Origin: Phanerodontia chrysosporium
Lineage: Eukaryota; Basidiomycota; Agaricomycetes; Polyporales; Phanerochaetaceae
DNA: 64,000 nucleotides
Reading direction: 5' to 3'
NCBI GenBank assembly: GCA_001910725.1
Contig: MJGA01000019.1
Span: 310,001 to 374,000 of the forward strand
Made by a program: the position numbers and the translations under genes. Below the pieces are notes generated by a model. The model was not told the origin of the DNA. It ran no database searches and saw only the letters and a program-made list of their open reading frames with translations. Below are positions 35,644 through 47,480 of the stretch, piece by piece (position 1 is the first letter of the stretch; each line of letters opens with the position of its first letter).

Positions 35644-38600
35644 GTATTGGTGTCTAGCCAACTCCCATGATGGCGCACATTTACAAACAGAGTCCTGTTC
35701 TGCGTCACACCATCTTGATAGAAACTTAGGCGGTCCCTTGGGTCTTGTACGCTACCGATGTTGCGGAAACTTCATTGAGAAGCTCCTGCAAGGAAGGTTA
35801 GTAAGAGCGATGGAGGTTCATGGTGCCAAAAGAAATTAGTGCATACCCGAGCTCAGAGCGCCCCGAAAATCCCGCCATTTTGCGAACAGTCCAAGCGACG
35901 TAGTGCGAGGCAGCTCAGACTTCTGTAAGCCATGTTTGATGCGCCATCAACCATACACGTGACCGAAAGGACGCGGCCCCGAAAGCCTGTGGCGGCGTAA
36001 GAGCAACAAGCAGCATCACGCGTCGTCCGTCGATTTCGGAATTTCGAGGTTTATGTAAACGTAACGCCAGACATCCTAGCACTGCGTGACCAATAGATAG
36101 GCGGGATATACGATAGGTATATCAACAGCTTTGCCAGCTCAAAGAGGACGAACCCAGCGTAATTAGCGCACAAACACCGCGACGCGCCCCTGCGGTCCGC
36201 CGCAGTGGTCAGGGAACCGTTGGACTCTGCTGTCCCCGCTCGTACGTAGTGCATCTCTGGTCCCCGGACCTTGCCCAGGCCCGCGGCCAGCGCGCAGCCC
36301 TGAGCCACACCGACATCTTCGCTGCGCCCACACTCTACACGAGCAACCGCGCTGCGCGTGCGGGGCCCGGGCTGCCCACAGGCATGGAAGCGCAACGGCC
36401 CACGGGGCGCGCGCGTGGGCGTTCTGCCCGTCCCACGCGCGTCGCGCGCGCGGGCGTGCCGCGGCAGGTGCGACACGGAGGCGCACAGGCACCCAGCGGG
36501 ACCGAACGGGGGGTGCGCAGGAGGATCGGCACCGCGCTGCATGGTGGCGCACGGAGGAATGGAAGGCGGGCGCACAGAGGGCCCCGCGGTGCGTGGTGGC
36601 ACCCGCCAGGGCCTTGCTAACGGGGCTTGACGGCGCGTGCGTGTCGGTGCGTCCTCCGGTCCCGAGGGCACTCCGCGGTGCGCTGAGGCGCAGAACAAGG
36701 GTGCGTCGCCGGCGGTCGTGCCGGCGGTGGGCGAGGACGCAGAGCAGCCCGTCCGCGCTGGCGACTCGCGAGCGGCGGGGGTATGGTTTCCGTCTGACGC
36801 GCGCGCGTCTCGAGGAGCCCGGCGCCACAACGCGCGTGCCCGAGACGAACCGTCAGAGTCGCGCGTCTCCGCGTGCGCGAATAAGTCATTCCAGGCAATC
36901 GCCCAGGCGCCGCCAAACAGCCGTGTCCACGCCCGCCCACCGCCGGCTCTGCAGCAGCTGCCAGCAACGCGACGTGTGCTGAAGCGGCTCCGTGTGCTCC
37001 GTTGCAGATGTGGCCAGTGCGGGCGTTGTGGCGGAAGGTGGCTACGGCGTCGGGACTGGCGCGCAGTGCGCGGGGTGCCCGGTGTCTGGTTGGGGCTGAG
37101 CGGGAGGGGTGCAGGTGCGTGGCGCGAGCGGCGTACAGGCTCAAAGGGGCACTTGTACGTGCCCGCGTTCTGGTGTGCCGACCCTAGCGGCGCATATAGC
37201 GGCTGCCAAGCCATAGCGTGACGCCACATCCGGGCTCGACCCGACACGTAGCGCCGCTCGCAACGCTCAGTCTGTGCACCGACTTTGCGGAGGATCCACT
37301 CTCCAGAGACCTGCCCACGGCCGAAGGGTCAGCATAGCAGGCAATGTTCGCAAGCGGGCGGCGCACGTACCTCTGACGACCCCTACGCCTGCCCGTTACA
37401 CACCCACCACCTGCGACTTGGGATTGATGGCTTGTCCCAAACTACATGTAGAAGTGAGCCTGAGAGATTTGCGAGGCATCAGGAGCAGGCGCAAGTGCAG
37501 ACGGCACAAGGATGAACGCCGCTGAGCCCATGGCGTGCCGCGTCAGCGCCCTGTTTCCAAGCGACGAACACGACACCTGGCAGATCCTCCGACGCCAGAA
37601 TCCCGCGCGCGGGGCGGCTGTCATCGAGGAAACTGAGTTTCTGGGCTGAAGCGCTGAAGGCCGGCATCCGGAGTTCCTGCCAGCAGCGTCGCCATCCGAC
37701 CTCGCCGCCGGACCCGGCGTGGTACGCGCAACGGCGCCCGCCACCTTCCCCCACAGCGGTCCCCCTTGTCTGGCAGCCGGATAGCGGTGCGGTCGGGGGA
37801 GGGTCTGGGTGCACGCAAGGATCCTGGAGGCGTCCGTGCGTTTTCTGGCTATCGGTGGACAAGGCGATGGTGTCTGCACCGCTGGCGTCGAGTGCGGAGG
37901 GGCGCAGAGGGGCCTGCGCTGCGCGCTGGAAGCACCGGAGAGAAGGCCCGAAGCTGGGGTGCCGTGCATTCTTGCACGCGCCCCGCTTTGGGGAGCAAAC
38001 CCCTCCACGTCTTCCGTGGTCGGCGGGGCTGGCAGCCCTCACGAATACAGTCACCGTCATCATTTGTTGCGCATCCTCGCGCCACGGACGCTCGGTGGCA
38101 GTCGTCGGCCCAGCGTTGCGTAACACAGGCATCTCCGGCACGCCTAGGATCACGAGAAGACAGGAAAGGGTCCTCCGCCTGGGCACGCGAGGCGGGACAC
38201 ACCCGTTAGCGCGGTCTGCGGACGGCTCGTCCTTTGCGCTGGCGAGCGCGTGCCTGTGCCCCCCCTGTCTGCGGCACCGTCGAGGCCCGCGACGCAGCCA
38301 CTGTCACCTCCGCACGAGCTCGAGGGGTGCGCTGGCTGGCTGGCGGCGGGGGGCGCGCAGGGCTTTTGGCCGTTCCCGCGCGCTGCGCTCCCACGGCGCC
38401 CAGAATGGTGCCAATATGACCATACTCGGCAGAACGAGGCTGCCCTTTATTCGCGGGCTCGACCAATGGACACGGGTGCGGTGGGCTGCGCAGGGCCAGG
38501 AGGATCCGCACACAGAGGCGCAGGCCGTGCGGAGGCCGTCTCGCGTCACACCATCAGGCAGCCGTGACGCAGACGACGGATGCGGGGCGACAGGCGGCAT

Positions 38601-38960
38601 GCAGTGGGCCTGTTCTGGCGGGCCCGCTTCCCACCCCCCGGCCGCGAGGACCCTTTCTGGACAAGTGATGCGGCCTCGTGCACGCCCTGCGCCCCCGCCT
38701 TCTCGGCCCCCCCGTCCCCAGCGTGTGCCGCTGTATTTTCTTCCTACGCTGCATTAGTCCTTTTGCGGCACAGTCGCCGCGATCTCTTCGGCGTGCGCAC
38801 GCATTTGGGGGCCCCAGCCAGATCCGATAGCGCGGGCTGGCTTCGCGCACCACGACAGACAGTCGTGCTCGCCCGCACGCTGCTATCCACGCGAGCCGTG
38901 GCGAACAACCCGCCTTGTTCGCGCGAGCGCGAGCGCGGAGGGCGACAGGCGCCCCGGGCG

Positions 38961-38985
38961 CGCAGGCAATCACTGATTGCCTGCG
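38961..38985. repeat. Perfect inverted repeat, 11-bp arms, 3-base loop
   Basis: CGCAGGCAATC, then ACT, then GATTGCCTGCG. It lies in a gene-empty GC-rich stretch, and the AT-containing arms stand out from their surroundings. It could form a hairpin or be a protein-binding palindrome. Confidence 0.85.
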
Positions 38986-40245
38986 GCTCTTGCGTCCGCG
39001 CTGCCCGGGGCTCCTCTGCGCGCTGGCCCCCCCCGCGCCTGCCGCCGTGGCCGCACCGCGAGCTCGTGCGTCGACGACTGGCCCCCGCGCGCGTCCGCTG
39101 CAGGTGCTGCGTGCACGAGGCCCCGCGGTGCAGGCGTTGCCCGCCCGGCCCGGCGCACCAGCCCGCGGGCGGGCTTCGCTCTCTAAATGGCGGGGACCCG
39201 CTCGGCTGGGTCGCGCCTGCCGGCTTTGCGCGCCGGGGAAAGCAGATCGCGGAGGCGGCGATCTTTTTCATCAGGGACCCCGCGATCGGGGGCGCGCGAC
39301 GGCACCCTGACCCGTGGGACTGCGGTGGCGCCTGGGTTGCCATGGCCAGTCCTCGACTTTTGTTCTCGCTCGTGCAAAGGCTACACGGTTCTGACATACA
39401 GACATAACGCTTCCAGAGCCCGGGGTTTTTCGAGTCACATGGGAGCACTGCAAGGCGTGGTTCAGATGCTAGCCCATGAGGCCCTTCAGAGGTATAGCCA
39501 TCTCGTCTGCAGTCTATGACGCAGTGACCAATGTCAAGAAGTTATCGGCCTTCTTGCGGTATCAAACGCTGTGGTCGCTCTACGCACAGTTACCGTTAAA
39601 GTAATGGCTACGCTATTATGGCGATCTCCAACGCGTGCCCTTGTACTGTGCTATCGCGCGTTCGACGCACGGACTGTTGCCCTTATCCGACAAGGTCCCT
39701 TTGGGTTCAGCTGTAGAACAGCACGCCTGTGCTTACGGACGTTCTCTCTTCCTGCTGTCTCTGCCGTATTGCAGTCCGCGAGCTGCTGCTTCTGGTGATG
39801 CCTAGGGTCCCACCGTATGTCTGTCTCCTATTTCCGTGGCTGGATATGAAGAAACCCGCTGACATGATGGGATCGCCCGCTGCACCTCTTCTGCGCAGAC
39901 GTCTTCCCTCACCGTGGAGCGCGTACCCGGGCCCGTGGGACCTGCGACCGCACCTAGGTTGCCTCGGCGAGAAGCCTCGCGCGCAACACACGAGCATTGC
40001 GCCGATCGGAAAGAAAATAGATACAGGTTCTATTAACACAGGGGCACCAGATATGACGAGGTATGCGTACAAGAAGTAAGGGGAGGCTCCGGAGGACTAT
40101 GCAAGATGCCGAGAACATGCGATACAGTAGGGTATGATGGTACACTCGAGACCCGAGAAAGACAGAGAGAGAAGCGATAAGAGAACAGCGATCAGACAGC
40201 AGCAACGGCAGACACAAGACACGTTTTTCGGGAGCAGGCCGCACG

Positions 40246-41753
40246 CTATTGCAGCGGGAGATACGGGTCGAAGAGCGCGTCGCACGGCACGGCGAGCAGC
40301 TCGTGGAGCGCAGCCGAGCCGGGCGCATAGCCCCACGCGTCGACAGCCACGTCCAGCGGGCTCGCCAGCGGCGACGCCGGGTAGTCGTACAGCAGCGACG
40401 GCGCGTCGTAGAGCGGCGTGCCCAGGAACGCCTTTGCATCGATGTCGTCGAGCGCGCGCGGCGGGTACTGCGGCTGTGCGGGGGGCAGCGGTCAGCCGTC
40501 GGGAAGCGGGGGGGAACAGGACGCAAGAAGCGACGCACCGAGGACTCGCGCGACAGCGCGGACGCGCCGTCCGTCTCCGAGTCGCCGCAGCTCGAGCGCG
40601 GCGACAGCGGCGGCGTCGCCGGCGCGGCGGGGTTCGCGAAGTGGTAGAACACGGACAGCAGCGGCGGCTGCCCGGCGTGGTGCGCGAGCGGCATGCGCAC
40701 GACCTCCTGGTGGATCGTGTACGCCTGGGGCTCTGCAGGGGGAGGAGGCGCCACGCGCATCAGCACACAAGCCTGCGGGTGTGTCGGCACGCGGCGGGGG
40801 CACGCACCCTCGGAGTCGCACAGGTGGCCCCAGAACGCGGGCGCGAGCGCGGTCGTGTACAGCCAGGACGCGGGCGCGCCGGGCGCAGCGGCGGGCGCCG
40901 CGCGGATCGCGACGGGCGCGGCCTCGCGGTGGACGAGCAGCCCGTCGCGGAAGACGGCGAAGAGCGCCTGGCACGGCGTCTGCGCGGGCGACGCGAACGT
41001 CACCGTCGGGTCGACGAGGCGCAGCGGGCGCGCGGGCCCGCCGTACAGGTCCGCGAGCGGCGGCGCGCCGCGCGGGACGTGCCACGCCGCGCTCGCGGGC
41101 AGCGCCTGCACGCACACGTGCCGCGGCCCCGCGCCGAGCGGCGGGCACGGCCGCGCGTGCGCCGCCGCCGCGGGGGCGCGCTCGGCGGCGCTGCGCTTCG
41201 GGTGCATCAGCTCGTAGTGCCGGTCGGAGATGACCTTGAGGACTGCGCGCACACCGTCAGCGACACTGTGGCGCGCGCGCGCGGTGGGGGTGGGGGCGCG
41301 GACGCACTCTCTTTGCCCGTCTGCGTGTCGCGGAGCTGCTGGATGCGGCTCCCGACCTGCTTCGGCGTGCGCCGCACGCCCGTCTTCTCGAAGATGTGGT
41401 CCGCGACGAACTTGTTGCGCATCGGGAAGCGCCCCAGCGCGCGCGTCGACTTGCTCTCGGACGGGCGGTACTTCTCGAGGCCTGCGCAGAGCGACCGTGA
41501 GTAAACTCCCCCCGCGCACGCCATGTGTATGCTTCTCTGTCAACACACCTTCGATGAGGGCCGCCTCGAGGTGCGGCGGCCAGACGGCCTCCTCCTTGCC
41601 CTTGAGGCTCCTCCAACACTTGCGCGAGTTTAGGATGGACTTGACGGCTGCGTCGGTGCCGGTGCCCGGGGTGTCGCTGAGCTCCTCGCTGGACGGGGAG
41701 GCCGAGCGGGGCTTTTCGTAGGGGGCCGCAGACGACGAGGGCGTAGGCATCAT
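40246..41753 (-). CDS. TEA/ATTS-domain transcription factor
   Basis: The start MMPTPSSSAAPYEKPRSASP leads to a TEA DNA-binding domain. It begins CWRSLKGKEEAVWPPHLEAALIEG, continues after an intron with LEKYRPSESKS, and ends with FEKTGVRRTPKQVGSRIQQL, which includes the recognition helix. A second part begins ILKVISDRHYELMHPKR and continues with an Ala/Pro-rich region. It ends with a short exon rich in Pro, Tyr and Leu (PQYPPRALDDIDAKAFLG). This layout recalls fungal AbaA/Tec1-like developmental regulators. Introns lie near 41490-41554, 41257-41318, 40738-40808 and 40482-40548. A TATA element sits about 80 bases upstream at 41831-41839. The gene is alone in a long GC-rich region. Confidence 0.88.
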
Positions 41754-44590
41754 AGGGTGGTGCGTGCGCGGGAAGGCGGCGGGGTGGGGCGGGTTGACAG
41801 AAGCGGGAGGGGCTGGCACGGGCGGGAGGATTATATATACAGAGAGGCATCGCCCAGGACGGCCTGAAGCGCGCCCTGCGCGAGCCACGTTCATGGGCGC
41901 GGCAGGACAAGATTCCCGTGGAGCACGATGGACAATGGGGGGCTGGATCAGAGCTCCCCGTGCGATTGATGTCCAGACGTTCTGGAAGATGCAGAAAGGG
42001 ATAAGCTCAGGAGCCCGGCCGTGGGAGCGAGCCTCGTCAAGGTACAGCCAACCGGGGAAAGGAAGCGCTTTGGGATGTGCGATCCTAATGCGTACGTACA
42101 GAGGCTGGGGGCGGTACCTTGTTCTCGAAAGAATTTCGCCCATGGTGTTCGTGGTCGAGCTCGCGCACGCGGCCTTGGCCTGCGTCCGATGTGAGTGATG
42201 ACGACTGCAGCAGCGGCGAAACCTTGTCGTTAGCCTGCCTCGCTTGTCCCTTGCGTCGCGGTTGGCCTCGTCCAAAGTCCGCAGGGCGGCCCGAGAAGGA
42301 CTACAGCCTCGGCGAGCTTTCCCAGGGCCACCCGCCGCCCCCTGCAACATCAGGACGGGTCGGTCGCGGTGTGCGGCGACGCACCGGGCCCCGTGCGCGA
42401 TAGGATCGTCCGCGTCCGCCATCGTCGTGATCAGGGGCACCAGGGCGGATATAGGTGGTGTCTCAGGGAGCCTTGACCAAGTAAGGACATCATTAAATTC
42501 TGGGGATATGCTTAAAATAATGCCGTAAGTCAGCTCAGCTCGCGTCCGTACAATCAAGGTTCAGAAGGGGACTGACGATGGCAGGGCCCGCCGAGGCGGG
42601 GCGGACTGGCGTCGAAGAGGTCGGAGGCAAGGAAAGGCCTACGTGCAGAGGGTGCTGTTGGTCGGCTACCGCCTCGTTGTTCCCATGGCGGGGGTCGCCA
42701 GCAGGGAACGCGGCACCTCCGCCGCCCAATCACAGGCCCCGGAGATTGATCTCAGCGAGTTCGGCATCCCCCGCCGGTGGCACCTCGTTCGTGTTGCGGC
42801 TCCCGCCCGCTGCGTCTGCCTCGACCGTCCGCCTGCGTCCTCGTCTCCTCCACGCCGCGCGAGTGCGTCTCTCCTGCACCGTCCTCCTCTCCGATTCGTA
42901 TTTTTCTGCAGCCCATCTCCGCGATCGCATGGCTGCCCCGAGGAGCACGGGCCGCGCTGCCCCTGATCAGGCGATCGTCCACGGGCCTGATGTGCTACCA
43001 CCTGGCAGCGGACGAGACCCCCCTGCTCGTCGGCCTTGCGACGGCACCGACAATTCAGTGCGTGTGCACACGCGTGCCCATCACGGATAGCGTTCGCAGT
43101 CCTCCCGCATTGGGCTGCTCGCCCACTATAGGTCCATGTGTGCCGCCGGCCTGCCTGGCCGTCGATAATGCAAGGTTCGACTCCGCGCACTCGCACTCGC
43201 TGCGCGAATGCGTCCGTGCGAGGCTGTATGCCTCCCGCACCCTGGGGGCACTGCGCCCTTCTGCGCCGCCCACCGTCGGGCAAGCTCCCGACTTTGCATG
43301 CGTCACACGACAACGCGTGGGCGGGGCCGCACAGGTTACTCCGCCAGCCGTCGCATTGACTTTGCGTCCCATCTACACAGGACGTACGGCCAGAAAGAAG
43401 ACCCGCGATCCGCCAGATGGGTGGGCCTTGTTCCCGGCGGGCCTCCGGGTGTGGCGTGCACTGATCGCGCGTCGGCAAGTCTAACCTACGTCCCAGCAGC
43501 AACCGCGATGGGTCCGCAGATGACGGAGGGCAAGCGTGCCTCACAACAAGGACACATCCTGTGCTGTCTGGCAGAACTTCCAGAGGCTGGAATGTGGGGG
43601 AGGCGGTGTCCAGCGTGCAGACCTTGATGTCGCCAGAAACAGTGCTCACTGACTCATGGCTTACAGGGAGCAGCTAACATACCACGGCTGTGTAGAAGTA
43701 TTCGCAAGGCCGTACGCCCAGCCTCGTTACCGTGCTGGAGAGGCGAGAAGGCGATGTCTGGCGCACAGAGCGTGTAGCCAGCAACGGTGCGGATCGCTCA
43801 CTGGTCGTGTCGGCGCAGCTGCACCCTCAACGGCCAGCTCCGTCGCGGCTGTGTTACAAGGCCCCAGATGTCATGCACAGAGCCCATCGCCCAGCTTTGT
43901 GCGGCGGTGGCCAGCACAATAAACGGATACTCTTTCAGTCCCACTGCCGGATCACCGCGCAGGTCTGGAGGCACGATACCTGCGTCGGCACTCGCTCTCT
44001 GCATACTCCCGCCAAGGCGCGCCGTGTACGTCCTTCATAATGATAGCGGTGCGTTGTGGTTTCCGCTGTCCAGCGAGAGCCGTCTCATCCAATGCGAGGC
44101 GCAGCTTCCTGCCGCCTTTCCGGCGGTCCGTTCAGTAGGCGAATGCCCGTCCACGAATTAGCCCCAGTTCCCTCCTGCACAACGGCTGGGTCTGTAACTG
44201 TGGCTCGCTGTGCAGTGCTTACTCATCAACGTCTGCAGAACTACGGCTGCGGTCCTTGGAACACCCCGAATGAGACGTACAGGATCCCACTGACATAAGA
44301 GGGTGGCAGCATGCCGTCTTGACTCGACTCATTCTCGTACACCTGGGGCCAGAGGGGCAACTGTCGGAACGACCAGGATGAAAATTGACTCGGCGGAAAG
44401 AGATCATCTCGCCGATGCAGTCCTCGGTAGCTGCACCAGGGCAGCGAAAAAAACTTCTCTGCGGTCTGTCATTATGTGTCATCCGAGACGATGTTATGGT
44501 ACAAAACGTGTGAGAGTCATGCGTGCGTGAAATGAGAACAAAGGGAGATGCAATGTGGTATCGGTGAGAATGTACAGGCGCGGGGAGCCT
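41754..44590. other. GC-rich gene-empty region upstream of the TEA gene
   Basis: About 2.8 kb without a supported gene. Between 42.6 and 43.6 kb it is GC-rich, and long frames open on both strands with low-complexity translations; none shows a family motif. Such a long leader could carry the regulatory elements of the TEA gene. Confidence 0.45.
41831..41839 (-). promoter_or_regulatory. TATA box of the TEA gene
   Basis: The minus strand reads GTATATATAA about 80 bases before the start codon. Confidence 0.6.
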
Positions 44591-47480
44591 CTAGAGGCAG
44601 ATGATGCGGGTGCCGAGGTCGGCGACGTTGAAGGGGAAGTCGGGGCCGGGACAAGACACGAACATGAGCGTCGTCGGGATGCCCAGCCGGTGCGCGAGCG
44701 CGGCGACGTGCACGGGCGTAAAGGGCGCGCGCACCAAGATCTGGAGATATGATCGCAGCGGAACGGACGCACAGGGTCAGTCCACGATTCGCACTCGGTG
44801 CACGCACAGCGGGACTCACCAGGTCGACCGTGATCTCTGGGAAGGCCTCGTCGAGGACTAGATGCGGGGGAAAAACAGTGCGTCAGCGCGGCTAGGCTTG
44901 CTGGATACCGAGTGATCCTCACTCTTCCAGTTGGCTTCCATTTCCGAGGGCACGCCGAGCTCGTCGTCGCAGAAGTGGACGAGCTTGAGGCACGAGGTCT
45001 CCTCGTTCTGGCTCACGTACAGCAGCTTGTGGAAGAGCACGTTGATCTGCGGGAGGCGTGTGCGTTAGCGCGCCGCAGCCGTGGCCGGAAAGGGTCCCTG
45101 CGCAGCGAGGGAGGGCGCAGGGCCCGCGCGTGGCACGCACCTCGTCCGTCTTCACGAGCACGCACACGGGCTGCCGCCGGAGATGGCGCACGGCGGCGGC
45201 CATCTTCGCGCCGCACGTGCGCGTCCAGGCGCGCCGGGAGAGGACCAGGTACTGGTCGTACGCCCACAGCAGGCCGTGCAGCACGCGCACCTTCTTCAGC
45301 GTGAGCTGGAAGATCGCGGCGAGCGCAAGGAAGTACGCTGCGGCGTATCTGATGGGGCGGCGTCAGAGGCTGCGGTGCAGGCGCGCAGGACAAGGCACGC
45401 ACCCGACGATGGTGGGGTCGATGGCGATGTTCCCGCCGATGACCGTCGCGGCGGCGGCGAGCGTCAGCAGGACGAGCGCGAGCGGCGTGCGAGGGTCCTC
45501 GGGAGGCGGCCACGATTGAACTTCAAAAGAAGTGCCGAAAGGGGAAAGAGAGTCATTACGGCCAGCCAGACGAGCGAGAACCTAGATGGCTTCCGATGTT
45601 GAGCTCCGCAGCGCTTCTGGCCAGAAAGAAGAAAAAGGTCTGGACGCACATCTTGGACATGATACCCAGGTTCGCGCCAGACGAGGCGTACAGCACGTAG
45701 CTGAACGCGACAAACGCTGCGATGGAAAACGCAGGCGCGCCCGTCGCGGGGAGCCGGCGCGTGAACAGATGCGGCAGGAAGCGGTCACGCGCCAGGCGCT
45801 CGAAGAGTTCACATGCGCTGAGGATGCCTGAGGGCCGGTCAGCGAATGATACTCAGAATGGTTAGATGAGCGAAGGCGACACCTGTGAGGACCCCGCCGC
45901 AGAGCACAATCACCGCGTCTACGACGACCCAGATGCGCAGCCACTTGCCCGCAACCTGCGCGGGCGCGGACAGTCAGAAAACGGGGGCGCGACCCAGACG
46001 CACGGACACGGCACGTACGGTTTCGGCGAGCACGCTCAGGATATTGCCCTGCCCGACGACGGTGCCCAGCGGCACGTGCGCGAGGGTGAGAAGCATCGCG
46101 AGAGAGTTGAGCGCGATCGCGGGGTAGTGCAAATTCCGAAGCACCTGTGGAAATTTGCCTGCCTTGATGCTCGCGACGTACGAGGGCACACCTGGAACAC
46201 GGGGCCCGTCAGATATCCGTGGATGACGAGAGTCCTCAGCTGCTCACATTCGAAGCCGGTGAGGCCTAGGACGCCTATGCAGATGCCGTTGAAGATGTCC
46301 CGCGCGACGGCGGCGGCAGTCAGGCCCTCGGTTCCCCGGACCCAGTTTTCGCGGATCTGCGCATTGCCTCTCTGCCGCCAAGCGACCGCCGAGGCGACGA
46401 ATAGAGTTATCATTGTTACCACCTTCCGGAATACCTGTGTCAGCGTCCGTGACCAGGCGATTTTTGTCGAATAGGGGACCCACATGCAACATCATAATAG
46501 TGAATGCCATCTTTGCACTGTCGCGCACGCCACTGAGATACACGAGGGCGAAGAGCAAGATAATCAAAATGGAACCGACGACCGTGGAGAACGGCAGCGT
46601 GACTTCTCCGTCGAGATATGACATGGCGGTCGCTGCCGAGACGACGGCCGTGGCAGAGAAGTCGAGGAGTAGAAGAGCAGCCCCGATTAGGGCAAGCGTC
46701 TTGGAAGAAACGTTGAGACTAGTACGACGGTATGTGAGAAAGGGTCCGCAATTTGTAGAACGAGACATGAAAGGCACCGACAGGTATGTGTACGGAGCAC
46801 CGCTGATTGGCAGGGCCGACGCGAGCTCTTCCATTATTGGGCGCCACAAGAACATGACGCAGCTGGCGGCGAGCAGCGAGACGGGCGAGCTGTGATCCGG
46901 AGTCAGTGTGTCATGGCGGCGGGCAGACGGCGGGCGGGACGCACTAGACCCCAGATACCAGCGCGACGGCTGGCAGGGCATAGAAGACGCTTCCGAGCAC
47001 TGCATTTCCGGCGATTGCGCTTGCGGTGAATTGGCCCAGGCACGCTGCCCGCCGCGCGGCCTGCACGTCTTCCTCGCCGCGAGTGAGGTCGTCGCGCTCC
47101 AACTCTATCCTCGACAGCGTGCCCCAGCCTGCAAACTCGAACGTGTTCGGCAAGTTCAGGAAGCGCGACGGCACGGCGGTGCACTTCATTCCGCCTCCTG
47201 TCCGCGGCCGCTGACGTTGTCTTCGCAGCACGATGTCATACTGGGCAGATTGGAAGGAGGGCGGCGGCGGATCCTGCTGCGGGCGTGCGTCTGCGGGGGC
47301 GCGGTTATAGTTAAGATGGAGCTGGGGAGATCCGGACGACCGCTCACAGTCTGCCGCAGTCCTCCCTGCTGACGGTGGCGGTTCGATGGCGATCCACGTC
47401 GGCTCGAGCGATTCCATGGGGTACGAGTCAAGGTCTGTGTCGTCTCGGGGTGGTGGCAGTCCAGGCTTTGAGGACGACAT
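44591..47480 (-). CDS. APC-family amino-acid permease with soluble C-terminal region
   Basis: The N-terminal ~110 residues are soluble (MSSSKPGLPPPRDDTDLDS). Transmembrane helices follow: FTASAIAGNAVLGSVFYALPAV, SLLAASCVMFLWRPIMEEL, ALIGAALLLLDFSATAVVSA, VGSILIILLFALVYLSG and IFNGICIGVLGLTGFE, then others such as LLTLAHVPLGTVVG and LVWLAVMTLFPLSALLL. The layout matches fungal APC amino-acid/GABA-type permeases. The C-terminal ~150 residues (from about KKVRVLHGLLWAYDQY) are cytosolic and include AAVRHLRRQPVCVLVKTDE and LGIPTTLMFVSCPGPDFP, a segment not present in the short permeases. About nine introns are required and the exact splice sites were not all resolved. The exporter/importer direction and substrate are unknown. 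Confidence 0.85.

Larger units (their letters stand above)
35474..40245. other. GC-rich gene-empty block (5' side of the A3 gene, 3' side of the TEA gene)
   Basis: About 4.8 kb without a supported gene. From about 36.2 to 39.4 kb it is very rich in G+C, and all six frames stay open for long stretches, with arginine-, alanine- and proline-heavy translations. That is expected of GC-rich non-coding DNA. The A3 TATA box is at 35638-35643 and a perfect hairpin at 38961-38985. No transposase, reverse transcriptase or terminal repeat was recognised. Confidence 0.5.

Noticed and set aside
36051..37247. 398-codon minus-strand open frame
   Set aside because: It lies in the GC-rich block where all frames open. 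The translation is heavy in Arg, Ala and Pro, with no domain.
40134..41504. 456-codon plus-strand open frame
   Set aside because: It is antisense to the TEA factor, whose domain and splice sites are clear.
42666..43649. 327-codon minus-strand open frame
   Set aside because: Same GC-rich, low-complexity character; competing frames on both strands, no motif.
35474..44590. Transposon in the GC-rich stretches
   Set aside because: No reverse transcriptase, transposase, long terminal repeat or target-site duplication was recognised by eye.
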